From assembly GCF_000585995.1 (NCBI RefSeq), contig NZ_CP007410.1, positions 3,127,430 through 3,191,429 of the forward strand: a stretch of DNA of 64,000 bases, in the 5' to 3' direction. The notes below the pieces were generated by a model that saw nothing but the letters and a program-made list of their open reading frames with translations, was not told the origin of the DNA and ran no database searches. The translations under genes and the position numbers were made by a program. How positions within the stretch are numbered: position 1 is the stretch's first letter; each line of letters begins with the position of its first letter. The DNA comes from Pseudomonas brassicacearum. GTDB taxonomy: Bacteria; Pseudomonadota; Gammaproteobacteria; Pseudomonadales; Pseudomonadaceae. Below, piece after piece: positions 8,692 through 18,008 of the stretch.

Positions 8692-10212
8692 ATGATCTAC
8701 GCACAACCCGGAACTCCAGGCGCCGTCGTTTCCTTCAAACCGCGCTATGGCAATTTCATTGGCGGCGAATTCGTCGCACCGGTCAATGGCGAGTACTTCA
8801 CCAACACGTCGCCGGTCAACGGTGAAGTCATCGCCGAATTCCCGCGCTCCGGCGCCGCTGACATCGATAAGGCCCTGGATGCCGCCCATGCCGCCGCCGA
8901 CGCCTGGGGCAAGACCTCGGTGCAGGACCGTTCCCTGGTGCTGTTGAAAATCGCCGACCGTATCGAGCAGTACCTGGAAGTCCTCGCCGTCGCTGAAACC
9001 TGGGACAACGGCAAGGCCGTGCGCGAAACCCTCAATGCCGACGTGCCGCTGTCGGCCGACCATTTCCGTTATTTCGCTGGCTGCATCCGCGCCCAAGAGG
9101 GTGGGGCTGCCGAGATCAACGAACTGACCGCGGCCTATCATTTCCACGAGCCGCTGGGCGTGGTCGGGCAGATCATCCCGTGGAACTTCCCGCTGCTGAT
9201 GGCCGCCTGGAAACTCGCCCCGGCCCTGGCCGCCGGTAACTGCATCGTGCTCAAGCCGGCGGAACAGACGCCGCTGTCGATTACTGTGTTCATCGAGCTG
9301 ATCGCTGATCTGCTGCCGGCCGGTGTGTTGAACATCGTCCATGGTTTCGGTCGCGAAGCCGGTGAAGCCCTGGCCACCAGCAAGCGCATCGCCAAGATCG
9401 CCTTCACCGGTTCCACCCCGATCGGCTCGCATATCATGAAATGCGCCGCCGAGAACATTATCCCGTCCACCGTGGAACTGGGCGGCAAGTCGCCGAACAT
9501 CTTCTTCGAAGACATCATGCAGGCTGAGCCGGCGTTCATCGAAAAAGCCGCTGAAGGCCTGGTGCTGGCGTTCTTCAACCAGGGCGAAGTCTGCACCTGT
9601 CCATCCCGCGCGCTGGTGCAGGAGTCGATCTACGTGCCGTTCATGGCCGAGGTCATGAAGAAAATCGCCAAGATCAAGCGCGGCAATCCACTGGACACCG
9701 ACACCATGGTCGGCGCCCAAGCTTCCCAGCAGCAGTACGACAAGATTCTTTCGTACCTGGAGATCGCTCGGGAAGAGGGTGCCGAACTGCTGACCGGCGG
9801 TGCGGCCGAGCACCTGGAAGGGGACTTGTCGAGCGGCTACTACATCCAGCCGACCCTGCTCAAGGGCCACAACAAGATGCGCGTGTTCCAGGAAGAAATC
9901 TTCGGCCCGGTGGTGGGCGTCACCACCTTCAAGGACGAAGCCGAAGCCTTGGCCATCGCTAACGACACCGAATTTGGCTTGGGTGCCGGCCTGTGGACCC
10001 GTGACATCAACCGCGCCTACCGCATGGGCCGGGCGATCAAGGCCGGTCGCGTGTGGACTAACTGCTACCACCTGTACCCGGCGCACGCCGCGTTCGGTGG
10101 CTACAAGAAGTCCGGTGTCGGCCGTGAAACCCACAAGATGATGCTCGATCATTACCAGCAGACCAAGAACCTGCTGGTGAGCTACGACATCAATCCGTTG
10201 GGGTTCTTCTAA
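8692..10212 (+). CDS. pedI: NAD-dependent aldehyde dehydrogenase (PedI/ExaC-like)
   Basis: The protein has 506 residues, the usual length for ExaC/AldB-type acetaldehyde dehydrogenases. It has no signal peptide, so it acts in the cytoplasm on aldehydes made by the quinoproteins. Visible motifs are [12 protein letters not shown] (cofactor binding), [17 protein letters not shown] with general base Glu262, and [11 protein letters not shown] with catalytic Cys301 followed by Cys303. The CTC pair is typical of this subfamily. GCAGAGG lies before the ATG. It stands alone between REP pairs, with an unusual hairpin-rich leader. Confidence 0.92.
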   Translation: MIYAQPGTPGAVVSFKPRYGNFIGGEFVAPVNGEYFTNTSPVNGEVIAEFPRSGAADIDKALDAAHAAADAWGKTSVQDRSLVLLKIADRIEQYLEVLAVAETWDNGKAVRETLNADVPLSADHFRYFAGCIRAQEGGAAEINELTAAYHFHEPLGVVGQIIPWNFPLLMAAWKLAPALAAGNCIVLKPAEQTPLSITVFIELIADLLPAGVLNIVHGFGREAGEALATSKRIAKIAFTGSTPIGSHIMKCAAENIIPSTVELGGKSPNIFFEDIMQAEPAFIEKAAEGLVLAFFNQGEVCTCPSRALVQESIYVPFMAEVMKKIAKIKRGNPLDTDTMVGAQASQQQYDKILSYLEIAREEGAELLTGGAAEHLEGDLSSGYYIQPTLLKGHNKMRVFQEEIFGPVVGVTTFKDEAEALAIANDTEFGLGAGLWTRDINRAYRMGRAIKAGRVWTNCYHLYPAHAAFGGYKKSGVGRETHKMMLDHYQQTKNLLVSYDINPLGFF

Positions 10213-10239
10213 TCCTCGAAACATCGATTGAGTGAACAC

Positions 10240-10363
10240 TGTGGCGAGGGAGCTTGCTCCCGCTGGGCCGCGAAGCGGCCCCTCTTTGAACCCTCACATC
10301 TCTTGTGTCTGGATGATAGGGGGGCTGCTGCGCAGCCCAGCGGGAGCAAGCTCCCTCGCCACA
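10240..10363. repeat. REP pair (REPIN), GGGAGCTTGCTCCC family
   Basis: Inverted TGTGGCGAGGGAGCTTGCTC copies between pedI and pqqA. Short reading frames over it are palindrome artefacts. Confidence 0.9.
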
Positions 10364-10488
10364 GATGCTCGCTCTCCAGTAGTACCAACGCACCCCATCC
10401 ACCGCTTCGAAAGTAGCATTCGAGCCTTGGACGGGGCATGCATTAATGACCTTGCCGGAATCGCCCGGTACAAGAAGAGGAAAGACCC

Positions 10489-10560
10489 ATGTGGACTAAA
10501 CCCGCGTTTACCGACCTGCGTATTGGTTTTGAAGTGACGATGTACTTCGCCAACCGATGA
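10489..10560 (+). CDS. pqqA: PqqA, precursor peptide of pyrroloquinoline quinone (orphan copy)
   Basis: A 23-residue frame starting [11 protein letters not shown] and ending MYFANR, preceded by AAGAGGAAAG. It contains the invariant EVTMY core, in which Glu15 and Tyr19 are the residues cross-linked and turned into PQQ by the pqq enzymes. It is too short for routine gene finding. No pqqB, C, D or E gene is in the window, so it is a second or orphan precursor copy placed inside the PQQ-dehydrogenase locus. It would supply extra peptide when alcohol oxidation is induced. A strong hairpin follows directly. Confidence 0.93.
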   Translation: MWTKPAFTDLRIGFEVTMYFANR

Positions 10561-10564
10561 GTGC

Positions 10565-10595
10565 TAGCCCGGCCTGAGGCGCTCAGGCCGGGCTA
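10565..10595 (+). terminator. hairpin after pqqA
   Basis: TAGCCCGGCCTGAG and its exact complement form a 14-bp stem around the loop GCG, starting 4 nt after the pqqA stop. There is no T-run, so it may work mainly as a 3' end stabiliser or leaky terminator for the tiny pqqA message. Confidence 0.65.
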
Positions 10596-10672
10596 CCCCA
10601 TTGGTCTGATTGCAATCACGGTAGGATGCTTTAGGCTCAGGGTATCCCAAGACAATAACAACAGGCTTACCG

Positions 10673-11851
10673 ATGAGCCACGCACCTGAAAAGATGAGCC
10701 TCAGTCCACTGCGCAAGTTCGTTTCCCCCGAAATCATGTTTGGTGCCGGCTGCCGGCACAATGTCGGCAATTACGCCAAGACGTTTGGCGCACGCAAGGT
10801 GCTGATCGTCACCGATCCCGGCGTGATCGCTGCCGGATGGGTGGCCGATGTCGAGGCCAGCCTCCAGGCCCAGGCCATCGATTACTGTCTCTACAGTGCC
10901 GTTTCGCCCAATCCCCGGGTCGAAGAAGTCATGCTCGGTGCCGAGGTGTACCGGGAGAACCATTGCGATGTCATCGTTGCGGTCGGCGGGGGCAGTCCCA
11001 TGGACTGCGGCAAGGCCATCGGCATCGTCGTCGCCCATGGTCGCAGCATCCTCGAGTTCGAGGGTGTCGACATGCTGTACATGCCCAGCCCACCGCTGAT
11101 CCTGATTCCCACCACCGCCGGCACCTCGGCCGATGTGTCGCAGTTCGTGATCATCTCCAACCAGCAAGAACGCATGAAGTTTTCCATCGTCAGCAAGGCG
11201 GCGGTACCGGACGTGTCGCTGATCGACCCGGAAACCACCCTGAGCATGGACCCGTTCCTGTCGGCCTGTACCGGCATCGACGCGCTGGTGCATGCCATCG
11301 AGGCGTTCGTGTCCACCGGTCACGGCCCGTTGACCGACCCCCATGCCCTGGAGGCGATGCGCCTGATCAACGGCAACCTGGTGCAAATGATTGCCAATCC
11401 GGCGGACGTCGCGCTGCGGGAGAAAATCATGCTCGGCAGCATGCAGGCCGGGCTGGCGTTCTCCAATGCAATCCTCGGCGCAGTGCACGCGATGTCCCAC
11501 AGCCTGGGTGGGTTCCTGGATTTGCCCCATGGTTTGTGCAACGCGGTGTTGGTGGAGCACGTGGTGGCCTTCAATTACAACTCGGCACCTGAGCGTTTCA
11601 AGGTGATTGCCGAGACGCTGGGTATCGATTGCCGAGGGCTCAATCATCGGCAGATTCGTACCCGCCTGGTGGAACACCTGATTGCCCTCAAGCACACCAT
11701 CGGTTTCCACGAAACCCTGGGCCTGCACGGGGTGAGCACCTCGGATATTCCCTTCCTGTCGCAACATGCGATGCATGACCCGTGCATCCTCACCAACCCT
11801 AGGGAGTCGAGTCAGCGGGATGTCGAGGTCGTTTATGGCGAAGCCCTCTGA
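10673..11851 (+). CDS. ercA: iron-containing alcohol dehydrogenase (ErcA-like)
   Basis: The protein has 392 residues of the group III Fe-dependent alcohol dehydrogenase family, cytoplasmic. The nucleotide-binding GGGSPMD motif is present. Metal ligands lie in TGIDALVHAIE and in GAVHAMSHSLGG...PHG. In P. aeruginosa the equivalent gene (ercA) lies next to a sensor kinase and affects ethanol-oxidation signalling rather than bulk catabolism. The same pairing is seen here, and the next gene overlaps it by 17 nt. A start seven codons downstream is possible because the ribosome site is weak for both. Confidence 0.88.
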   Translation: MSHAPEKMSLSPLRKFVSPEIMFGAGCRHNVGNYAKTFGARKVLIVTDPGVIAAGWVADVEASLQAQAIDYCLYSAVSPNPRVEEVMLGAEVYRENHCDVIVAVGGGSPMDCGKAIGIVVAHGRSILEFEGVDMLYMPSPPLILIPTTAGTSADVSQFVIISNQQERMKFSIVSKAAVPDVSLIDPETTLSMDPFLSACTGIDALVHAIEAFVSTGHGPLTDPHALEAMRLINGNLVQMIANPADVALREKIMLGSMQAGLAFSNAILGAVHAMSHSLGGFLDLPHGLCNAVLVEHVVAFNYNSAPERFKVIAETLGIDCRGLNHRQIRTRLVEHLIALKHTIGFHETLGLHGVSTSDIPFLSQHAMHDPCILTNPRESSQRDVEVVYGEAL

Positions 11852-13205
11852 CGAGCAGCAAAAAGCCTTGGAGGGGCTGCTGGGGCTGGGCAATCACTCG
11901 ACGCGCAAGAGTCACTATCCGGAGCTGGCGGCGCGCCTCGATGAGCTGGAGCAGGCTCGGCAACATCTGCAACAACTCAACGACCGGTTGGAGCAACGAG
12001 TGGCCGAGCGCACCGACGCGCTGCTGGAGGCCAATCACAATCTGCAGCAACAGATCGTCCAGCGCGAGTTGATCGAGCAGCAGTTGCGCGATGCCCGGGA
12101 CGCCGCACAGGCCGCCAATCGCAGCAAGGACAAATACCTGGCGGCCGCCAGCCATGACCTGTTGCAACCGCTCAACGCCGCACGCTTGCTGATCTCCACC
12201 TTGCGCGAGCGTTCGCTGCCGACCTCCGAGCAGGTGCTGGTGGAGCGCACTCACCAGGCCCTCGAAGGCGCGGAAGATTTGCTCACCGACCTGCTGGATA
12301 TCTCCCGGCTGGACCAGGCAGCGGTCAAGCCCGACCTGGCACCGTATCGGCTGGACGAGTTACTGGCGCCGCTGGTGTCGGAGTTTCAATCGGTGGCCGG
12401 CGCCGCGGGGCTGGAGCTGCGGGCGCACTTTGGCGACGAAGCGATCATGACGGACCTGCGGCTGATGACCCGCATCCTGCGCAACCTGCTCAGCAATGCC
12501 TGCCGCTACACCGCCCAGGGCGGCATTCTTCTGGCCGCCCGGCGGCGGGGAGGGCAGTTGAGCCTGGAAGTCTGGGACACCGGCCGGGGCATTGCCGCCG
12601 ACAGCCTGGAGTCGATATTCCTGGAGTTCAACCAACTGGATGTGGGGCGGGCGGCGGATCGCAAAGGCGTCGGCCTGGGCCTGGCGATCGTCGAGCGCAT
12701 CGCCCATATCCTTGGCTATCGGGTCCAGGTGCGTTCCCGACCAGGGCGCGGCTCGGTGTTCAGCATTCAGGTGCCGCTGTCAGCCGAAAGACCGCCACCC
12801 CTCTCTCAGATACCCGTACAAGCAGTTGCTGGCAACCCGCTACCGGGCCGCCGCCTGCTGGTGATCGACAACGAACTGAGCATTTTGCAAAGCATGGCCG
12901 CGTTGCTGGGGCAGTGGGGCTGCGACGTGCTGACTGCCACCGACGAGGCGGGCGCCCTTGATGTGCTGCAAGGTCGCGCGCCGGAACTGATCCTGGCGGA
13001 TTTTCACCTGGATCATGGGGTGGTGGGGTGTGAGGTGGTCAAGCACCTGCGCGAGCATTTTCACCAGGCGATCCCGGCGGTGATCATCACCGCCGACCGC
13101 AGTGACCAGTGCCGCCGCGCCCTGCGCAAATTGGGTGCGCCGCTGCTGAACAAACCGCTCAAGCCCGGCAAGTTGCGGGCGGTGTTGAGTCAGATGCTCG
13201 GGTAG
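11835..13205 (+). CDS. hybrid sensor histidine kinase/response regulator (ErcS'/NahK type)
   Basis: The protein has 456 residues with no membrane segment or recognisable PAS domain. A coiled coil spans residues about 33-95. The H-box is ASHDLLQPLNAAR with His107. The ATPase domain has an N-box (NLLSN, 217-221), DTGRG and GVGLGLAIV. A C-terminal receiver (about 340-456) has phospho-acceptor Asp389 in LILADFHLD and a conserved Lys near the end. The start at 11835 has GAGG at 6 nt and overlaps ercA, indicating translational coupling. By position it corresponds to the kinase beside ercA in other pseudomonads and would be a cytosolic input to PQQ-dehydrogenase regulation. Its signal is unknown. 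Confidence 0.88.
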   Translation: MAKPSDEQQKALEGLLGLGNHSTRKSHYPELAARLDELEQARQHLQQLNDRLEQRVAERTDALLEANHNLQQQIVQRELIEQQLRDARDAAQAANRSKDKYLAAASHDLLQPLNAARLLISTLRERSLPTSEQVLVERTHQALEGAEDLLTDLLDISRLDQAAVKPDLAPYRLDELLAPLVSEFQSVAGAAGLELRAHFGDEAIMTDLRLMTRILRNLLSNACRYTAQGGILLAARRRGGQLSLEVWDTGRGIAADSLESIFLEFNQLDVGRAADRKGVGLGLAIVERIAHILGYRVQVRSRPGRGSVFSIQVPLSAERPPPLSQIPVQAVAGNPLPGRRLLVIDNELSILQSMAALLGQWGCDVLTATDEAGALDVLQGRAPELILADFHLDHGVVGCEVVKHLREHFHQAIPAVIITADRSDQCRRALRKLGAPLLNKPLKPGKLRAVLSQMLG

Positions 13206-13608
13206 CGTGAAATTATGTGGAACAGCATGTTCCTGTGGCTCCGTTGCCGGTTAAACGTCAAGCGGAGCCAACAAAATGACCTTGTTTACCCAGTGTTTTT
13301 GTCAGGAATGTCAAAAAGGGGCTTCGGTCTGTTTATCTCCTTATGTAAACTCCCCCCGCTGCGACAATCGGGCACGGTCACGCCGGGCCCGATTACAACT
13401 GTTTTGCAGTGTCCCTCACCCAGCTGAAGCCAAGACCTACAAGAAGTCAGCGCCGGAGAGACATAAACGTGAGGCCGACGATTGCTCGGCCCTGTAGGTC
13501 CACCCTCAGTTCATCTCGATACGCCATGCGGGCTCTGCCGGCCATGGGCGTGGTCTATCATTGATCAGGACTGCTGGGCGGAATGGCGTTCTACCTAGGG
13601 ATACACAC
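13206..13608. other. 403-bp intergenic region upstream of mqo, no gene seen
   Basis: It is less GC-rich than the flanks. A short plus-strand reading frame (about 13215-13427) has no ribosome site and an unconvincing composition. The region probably contains the mqo promoter, for which no clear -35/-10 pair stands out, and no clear terminator for the kinase gene is visible. Confidence 0.5.
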
Positions 13609-15273
13609 ATGTTGAAGAAAACACACACGGCGCTACTGGGCCTGGCGATGGCGATGGGTCTTGCGACCACGCACGCCGCCGAGGCAAAAAAAGTGGATGT
13701 CTTGCTCATTGGTGGGGGCATCATGAGCTCGACACTCGGCGTCTGGCTCAATGAGCTGGAGCCGGGCTGGACCATGGAAATGGTCGAGCGCCTGGACGGT
13801 GTTGCCGAAGAGAGCTCCAACGGCTGGAACAACGCCGGTACCGGCCACTCCGCGCTGGCCGAGCTGAACTACACGCCGGAAGACAAGAACGGCAAGGTCG
13901 ATATCTCCAAGGCCATCGAAATCAACGAGGCCTTCCAGATCTCCCGCCAGTTCTGGTCCTGGCAGGTCAAGAACGGTGTGCTGAAGAACCCGCGCTCGTT
14001 CATCAACTCCACACCGCACATGAGTTTCCTGTGGGGCGACGAGAACATCGCGTTCCTGAAGAAGCGCTACGAAGCTCTGCAGGCCAGCCCGCTGTTCGCT
14101 GGCATGCAGTACTCCGAAGATCGCGAGCAGATCAGCAAGTGGGTACCGCTGATGATGCAAGGACGTGATCCGAGCCAGAAAGTCGCGGCCACCTGGAGTC
14201 CCCTGGGCACCGACGTGAACTTCGGCGAAATCACCCGCCAATTCGCGGCTTATCTGCAAACCAAGCCGAACTTCTCCCTCAAGCTGTCCAGCGAAGTAGA
14301 AGACATCACCCGCAACGAAGACGGCACCTGGCGCGTTTCGTACAAGAACCTGAAAGACGGTACTGAAACCGAGACCGACGCCAAGTTCGTGTTCATCGGT
14401 GCTGGCGGCGGTGCGCTGCACCTGCTGCAGAAGTCCGACATTCCAGAAGCCCGTGAGTACGCAGGTTTCCCGGTAGGCGGCTCGTTCCTGGTCACCGAAA
14501 ATCCGACTGTCGCTCAGTTGCACTTGGCCAAGGCCTACGGCAAGGCTTCGGTCGGCGCACCGCCGATGTCGGTTCCGCACCTGGACACCCGCGTGCTCGA
14601 CGGCAAGCGCGTGATTCTGTTTGGCCCGTTCGCAACGTTCTCCACCAAGTTTCTGAAGAACGGTTCGTACTTTGACCTGCTGACCAGCACCACCACCCAT
14701 AACGTGTGGCCAATGACCAAGGTCGGTATCGAACAGTACCCTCTGGTCGAGTACCTGGCCGGTCAACTGATGCTGTCGGACGAAGATCGCTTCAACGCCC
14801 TGAAGGAATACTTCCCGCAAGCCAAGCAGGAAGACTGGCGCCTGTGGCAGGCCGGTCAGCGCGTGCAGATCATCAAGCGTGACGAAGAGAAGGGCGGCGT
14901 CCTGAAACTCGGCACCGAAGTGGTCGCGTCCCAGGACGGCAGCATCGCCGGCCTGCTGGGTGCCTCGCCAGGCGCCTCGACCGCCGCGCCGATCATGCTG
15001 ACCGTGCTTGAGAAAGTCTTCAAGGACAAGGTTGCCAGCCCGGCCTGGCAGGAAAAGCTGCACCAGATCGTGCCGAGCTACGGCACCAAGCTCAATGATA
15101 GCCCTGAGCGCGTCGCTCAAGAGTGGGCGTACACCAGCGAAGTCCTGCAACTGGACCCGCCACCGGTGATCGGTAAGCTAGGCGCCACGCCCCGGCACCG
15201 GCCAAACCGGGCGCAGCACGCGAAGCTAACCCAGCGGCTGACATGGCGCTGTAAACCGGACGCTGTCTGGTGA
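13609..15273 (+). CDS. mqo: malate:quinone oxidoreductase with frame-shifted C-terminal tail
   Basis: An FAD-dependent, membrane-associated TCA-cycle enzyme oxidising L-malate and reducing quinone. The dinucleotide-binding [13 protein letters not shown] lies near residue 30 after a hydrophobic leader; [14 protein letters not shown] and later family motifs are intact. The start at 13609 has AGGG at 8 nt. After residue about 528 the frame encodes a basic, Arg/His-rich tail ending at 15273 (554 aa in all). Another frame over 15183-15254 encodes an Ala/Pro/Lys tail ending in ADMAL, the kind of ending usual in Pseudomonas Mqo. An indel near 15180-15195 (or a sequencing error) therefore probably replaced the normal tail. 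The catalytic core is unaffected. Confidence 0.92.
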   Translation: MLKKTHTALLGLAMAMGLATTHAAEAKKVDVLLIGGGIMSSTLGVWLNELEPGWTMEMVERLDGVAEESSNGWNNAGTGHSALAELNYTPEDKNGKVDISKAIEINEAFQISRQFWSWQVKNGVLKNPRSFINSTPHMSFLWGDENIAFLKKRYEALQASPLFAGMQYSEDREQISKWVPLMMQGRDPSQKVAATWSPLGTDVNFGEITRQFAAYLQTKPNFSLKLSSEVEDITRNEDGTWRVSYKNLKDGTETETDAKFVFIGAGGGALHLLQKSDIPEAREYAGFPVGGSFLVTENPTVAQLHLAKAYGKASVGAPPMSVPHLDTRVLDGKRVILFGPFATFSTKFLKNGSYFDLLTSTTTHNVWPMTKVGIEQYPLVEYLAGQLMLSDEDRFNALKEYFPQAKQEDWRLWQAGQRVQIIKRDEEKGGVLKLGTEVVASQDGSIAGLLGASPGASTAAPIMLTVLEKVFKDKVASPAWQEKLHQIVPSYGTKLNDSPERVAQEWAYTSEVLQLDPPPVIGKLGATPRHRPNRAQHAKLTQRLTWRCKPDAVW

Positions 15274-15281
15274 TGGACAAG

Positions 15282-15308
15282 AACGCCGCTCAATGAGCGG
15301 CGTTTTTT
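15282..15308 (+). terminator. rho-independent terminator of mqo
   Basis: AACGCCGCTC-AAT-GAGCGGCGTT is a 10-bp perfect stem with a 3-base loop followed by TTTT. It lies 8 nt after the shifted mqo stop and 27 nt after the alternative-frame stop. Confidence 0.9.
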
Positions 15309-15333
15309 ATGGGGGACAGCCGCAGGCCTCTAA

Positions 15334-15365
15334 TGTGGGAGCGAGCTTGCTCGCGATGACGGCGG
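15334..15365. repeat. single REP, GAGCGAGCTTGCTCGC family
   Basis: One TGTGGGAGCGAGCTTGCTCG copy without an inverted partner, ending at the stop codon of the convergent Rrf2 gene. Confidence 0.8.
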
Positions 15366-15366
15366 A

Positions 15367-15831
15367 TCAGTCAACAGCCTGCCCCGCTTGCGAAGTGCCC
15401 TCGCAAACCTGCCGAAACCGCTGATCAAAGTCCTCCGCCAACCGGGCCAGGGTAATCCCTCCCAGACGCTTGAGCAGCAACGCCTGGGCCTCATCGAACG
15501 CATCCGTCAGCGCCGCATTCACCGCTTGCTCCACCAGGCACTGCGGATGATCGGTGGACAGGCCAAGGGCGAAGATCGACGTGCTGCCCAAGGCCTGGTG
15601 GATGTCGAGCAAGGTCATTTCCGACAGCGGTTTGGCCAGGGTCCAGCCGCCGCGATGACCTTTCTCCGAGGTGACGTAACCCTGTTCCTTGAGCAGGGCC
15701 ATGGTCCGGCGTACCACCACCGGGTTGGTGCCGAGCATCTGCGCGAGGGTGTCGGAGGTGGCGGATTGTTGGTGACGATCCATGTGGATCAGCACATGAA
15801 GCATGCGGGACAGGCGGGTGTCGGTTCTCAT
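15367..15831 (-). CDS. Rrf2-family transcriptional regulator
   Basis: The protein has 154 residues. A winged HTH lies at about 25-65 (SDTLAQMLGTNPVVVRRTMALLKEQGYV), followed by GHRGGWTLAKP, the wing typical of Rrf2 proteins. Only one cysteine sits in the region where NsrR/IscR proteins carry three Fe-S ligands, so it is likely a non-cluster, YwnA-like member. It starts at the ATG at 15831 and is divergent from the thioredoxin-reductase-like gene, which is its probable target. Confidence 0.85.
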   Translation of the reverse strand: MRTDTRLSRMLHVLIHMDRHQQSATSDTLAQMLGTNPVVVRRTMALLKEQGYVTSEKGHRGGWTLAKPLSEMTLLDIHQALGSTSIFALGLSTDHPQCLVEQAVNAALTDAFDEAQALLLKRLGGITLARLAEDFDQRFRQVCEGTSQAGQAVD

Positions 15832-15875
15832 AATCGTTGCGTGTTCTGTGGTTGAGGCTGGGACGAGTATCGCCT

Positions 15876-15892
15876 GTAATTGCAAAAGTTAC
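15876..15892. promoter_or_regulatory. possible Rrf2 operator
   Basis: GTAATTGCAAAAGTTAC has GTAA and TTAC half-sites in inverted orientation, about 45 bp before the Rrf2 start and 85 bp before the reductase start. The arms are short, so this is a weak call based mainly on position. Confidence 0.3.
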
Positions 15893-15976
15893 GAGATCGT
15901 TGACAAGGGCTTTTCAAGGAACTTACGATGTGTCGAGACTTTCCGGCTCCTTCGAAACCACCCTTGGAGAATGATC

Positions 15977-16870
15977 ATGCGCTACGACGTCATCATTGCA
16001 GGCGGCAGCTACGCCGGTATGTCCGCGGCTTTGCAACTGGCGCGGGCCCGGCGCAAGGTGTTGGTGGTCGATGCCGGCCAGCGTCGCAATCGGTTCGCTG
16101 CCAGCTCCCATGGATTTCTTGGGCAGGACGGCCGGGCTCCCGCAGATATCGCCGACGACGCCCGCGCCCAGCTCATGGCTTACCCGACGGTGGAGTGGGT
16201 GTCGGACACGCTGGTCAATGCCCGCAAGGAGGCGCAGGGCTTCACCTTGGAAACCGCCCGCGGCCTGCGTTACAGCGCTTCGCGCCTGCTGTTGGCGACG
16301 GGTGTGATCGATGATCTGCCGGAGGTGCAAGGGCTGGCGCAGCGCTGGGGCAAAAGCGTGTTCCATTGTCCTTACTGCCACGGCTATGAGCTGGAACAAG
16401 GCCCGATTGGCGTGCTGGCGACCTCAGAGATGTCGCTGCACCATGCCTTGATGCTTCCAGACTGGGGCCCGACCACATTTTTCACCAATGGTGTGTTCGA
16501 ACCGGACGCTGAGCAACGGGCGAGCCTTGCGCAGCGTGGGGTGACGCTGGTACCGGAGCCTGTCGAACGCATCGAAGGCGACCGGGCCAACGTTGTACTG
16601 ACGGATGGACGTGTGGTGGCTATCGACGGTTTGTTCGTCTTGCCCCGCACCCGAGCGGCCAGCCCGCTGGCCGCGTCCCTGGGGTGTGAGTTCGAAGACG
16701 GCCCGCTTGGGGCTTTTATCCAGACGGACATGACCCGCGAAACCAATGTTCCAGGGGTCTTTGCCTGTGGCGATGCGGCCATGCCTTTCGGGTCGGTCGC
16801 ATTGGCGGTCGGCGATGGGGTGAGGGCGGGGTCAGGCGTGCATCGATCGTTGATCTTCAGTACGCATTGA
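15977..16870 (+). CDS. thioredoxin-reductase-like FAD/NAD(P) oxidoreductase
   Basis: The protein has 297 residues. N-terminal FAD-binding GGSYAGMSAALQLARARR, redox-active CPYC (FHCPYCHGYE, about residue 135) and a C-terminal GDAA motif place it in the class II pyridine nucleotide-disulfide family. A dedicated thioredoxin gene is not nearby. GGAG precedes the ATG at 15977; an in-frame ATG two codons earlier is also possible. The Rrf2 regulator is divergent, an arrangement common for stress-induced reductases. The substrate is unknown. Confidence 0.85.
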   Translation: MRYDVIIAGGSYAGMSAALQLARARRKVLVVDAGQRRNRFAASSHGFLGQDGRAPADIADDARAQLMAYPTVEWVSDTLVNARKEAQGFTLETARGLRYSASRLLLATGVIDDLPEVQGLAQRWGKSVFHCPYCHGYELEQGPIGVLATSEMSLHHALMLPDWGPTTFFTNGVFEPDAEQRASLAQRGVTLVPEPVERIEGDRANVVLTDGRVVAIDGLFVLPRTRAASPLAASLGCEFEDGPLGAFIQTDMTRETNVPGVFACGDAAMPFGSVALAVGDGVRAGSGVHRSLIFSTH

Positions 16871-16895
16871 ACAGGTTCGCTCCGACATTAAACCC

Positions 16896-16927
16896 TGTGG
16901 GAGCGAGCTTGCTCGCGATAGCGGTGG
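16896..16927. repeat. single REP, GAGCGAGCTTGCTCGC family
   Basis: One TGTGGGAGCGAGCTTGCTCG copy followed by GATAGCGGTGG, between two convergent genes, without an inverted partner. Confidence 0.8.
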
Positions 16928-16962
16928 CCCTGCCACCGCAGATTGAGCCGCCCCGCGTAGAG

Positions 16963-17814
16963 CTATTGGGTACCAAACATCGCAGTCCAATAGATCCCCG
17001 CATCACTTTTCGGATCGGTCGCGTACCCGGCGCCCAACTCGCGGAACTGCGGGTTCATCAGGTTCGCGCAATGCCCGGGGCTGGCCAGCCAGCCGTCCAC
17101 CACCTTCAACGCCGTGTCCTGCCCGGCGGCTATGTTCTCGCCGACCAACTGGCCGAGATAGCCGGCCAATTCGGCCCGGTCACCCGGCATGCGGCCGTCG
17201 CGGTCCTTGTGGTCGAAGAAGTTGTTGTTGGCCATGGCCCGGGTGTGCGTCACCGCCGCCAGGGCCAGTGTGCCGTTCCAGGCCAGTGGCGTTGTGGCCG
17301 TGAACGTTTCGGTGCCGCAGCGGCGTGGCTGCGAGCGGGCGCTGTTGATCAGCTTCAGCAGCTTCTGGCCTTCGGCTTGCCAGTCCCCCAGGCGCGCCGA
17401 CAGCAGTGGACGCGCCAGCACGATGCGCCATTCGCGATCCAGGCGGCTGACGCCGATGTCGACGAACTGCGGATCCAGCACCACTTGGCAGAAACTTTCC
17501 TGCACGGCCTTCATCGCGGCTTGCGCATCTCGTGGCCCGGACAGGCTGATGGCCTGCACGTTGACCATCGGATAGGCCGTGCGCGCCAGCGCCTGCTGCA
17601 GGTCGCCGATGCCATTGGCCGACAAAATCAGCCGCGAATCCATCGCCAGCGGCGGCAACTCCAGAGAGGCCTGGCCTGCACAGCTTTGGGACTGGCTACG
17701 GTAAAGGTTGATGGACTCGACCAGTTGCGTCTCTTCGGTGGCCGCGGCGCCGACGGCGAATGCCAGGCCCAGTGACAGCACGGCAAGCCTTATGGCGGAT
17801 GAAATGGCACGCAT
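16963..17814 (-). CDS. secreted CAP (SCP/PR1)-domain protein
   Basis: The protein has 283 residues with a signal peptide over about 1-25 (ending GAAA). The C-terminal half (about residues 155-283) is a CAP domain: LLKLINSARSQPRRCG, HTRAMANNNFFDH, GENIAAG and SPGHCANLMNPQFRELGAGYA contain the usual His and Glu positions. The N-terminal half has two cysteines and no recognised domain. The protein is probably periplasmic or extracellular; CAP proteins of bacteria have no settled function. The start at 17814 is set by the signal peptide. Confidence 0.85.
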   Translation of the reverse strand: MRAISSAIRLAVLSLGLAFAVGAAATEETQLVESINLYRSQSQSCAGQASLELPPLAMDSRLILSANGIGDLQQALARTAYPMVNVQAISLSGPRDAQAAMKAVQESFCQVVLDPQFVDIGVSRLDREWRIVLARPLLSARLGDWQAEGQKLLKLINSARSQPRRCGTETFTATTPLAWNGTLALAAVTHTRAMANNNFFDHKDRDGRMPGDRAELAGYLGQLVGENIAAGQDTALKVVDGWLASPGHCANLMNPQFRELGAGYATDPKSDAGIYWTAMFGTQ

Positions 17815-17856
17815 GTAAATCTCCCTTGAGCGGACGGCGCCTATGATGCGCAATTT

Positions 17857-17926
17857 TTGCCCCGCTGGGGCAACGGTATTCACGCTCTCTTGAAATCCCT
17901 TGGAACGGCACCGCTGGGTACCGTTC
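17857..17926. other. two hairpins between the CAP gene and the SDR gene
   Basis: TTGCCCC-GCT-GGGGCAA (17857-17873) is a perfect 7-bp repeat 43 bp upstream of the CAP gene. GAACGGCACC and GGTACCGTTC (17903-17926) form a 10-bp stem with one mismatch, downstream of the SDR gene. The second could end SDR transcription, but there is no T-run. Confidence 0.35.
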
Positions 17927-18008
17927 GGGACAATCCTCAAGTAGTGGGATCAATTTTCAAGCAAATAAGTCCATTTCCGTCGTTTCAAGGCCCTAAAACC
18001 GCAAATTA

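Noticed and set aside
10232..10537. 101-codon frame overlapping a REP pair and pqqA
   Set aside because: Most of it is translated REP sequence. The real coding signal there is the short pqqA frame.
13215..13427. 70-codon frame before mqo
   Set aside because: No ribosome site, no similarity I recognise, and it lies in a promoter-like region.
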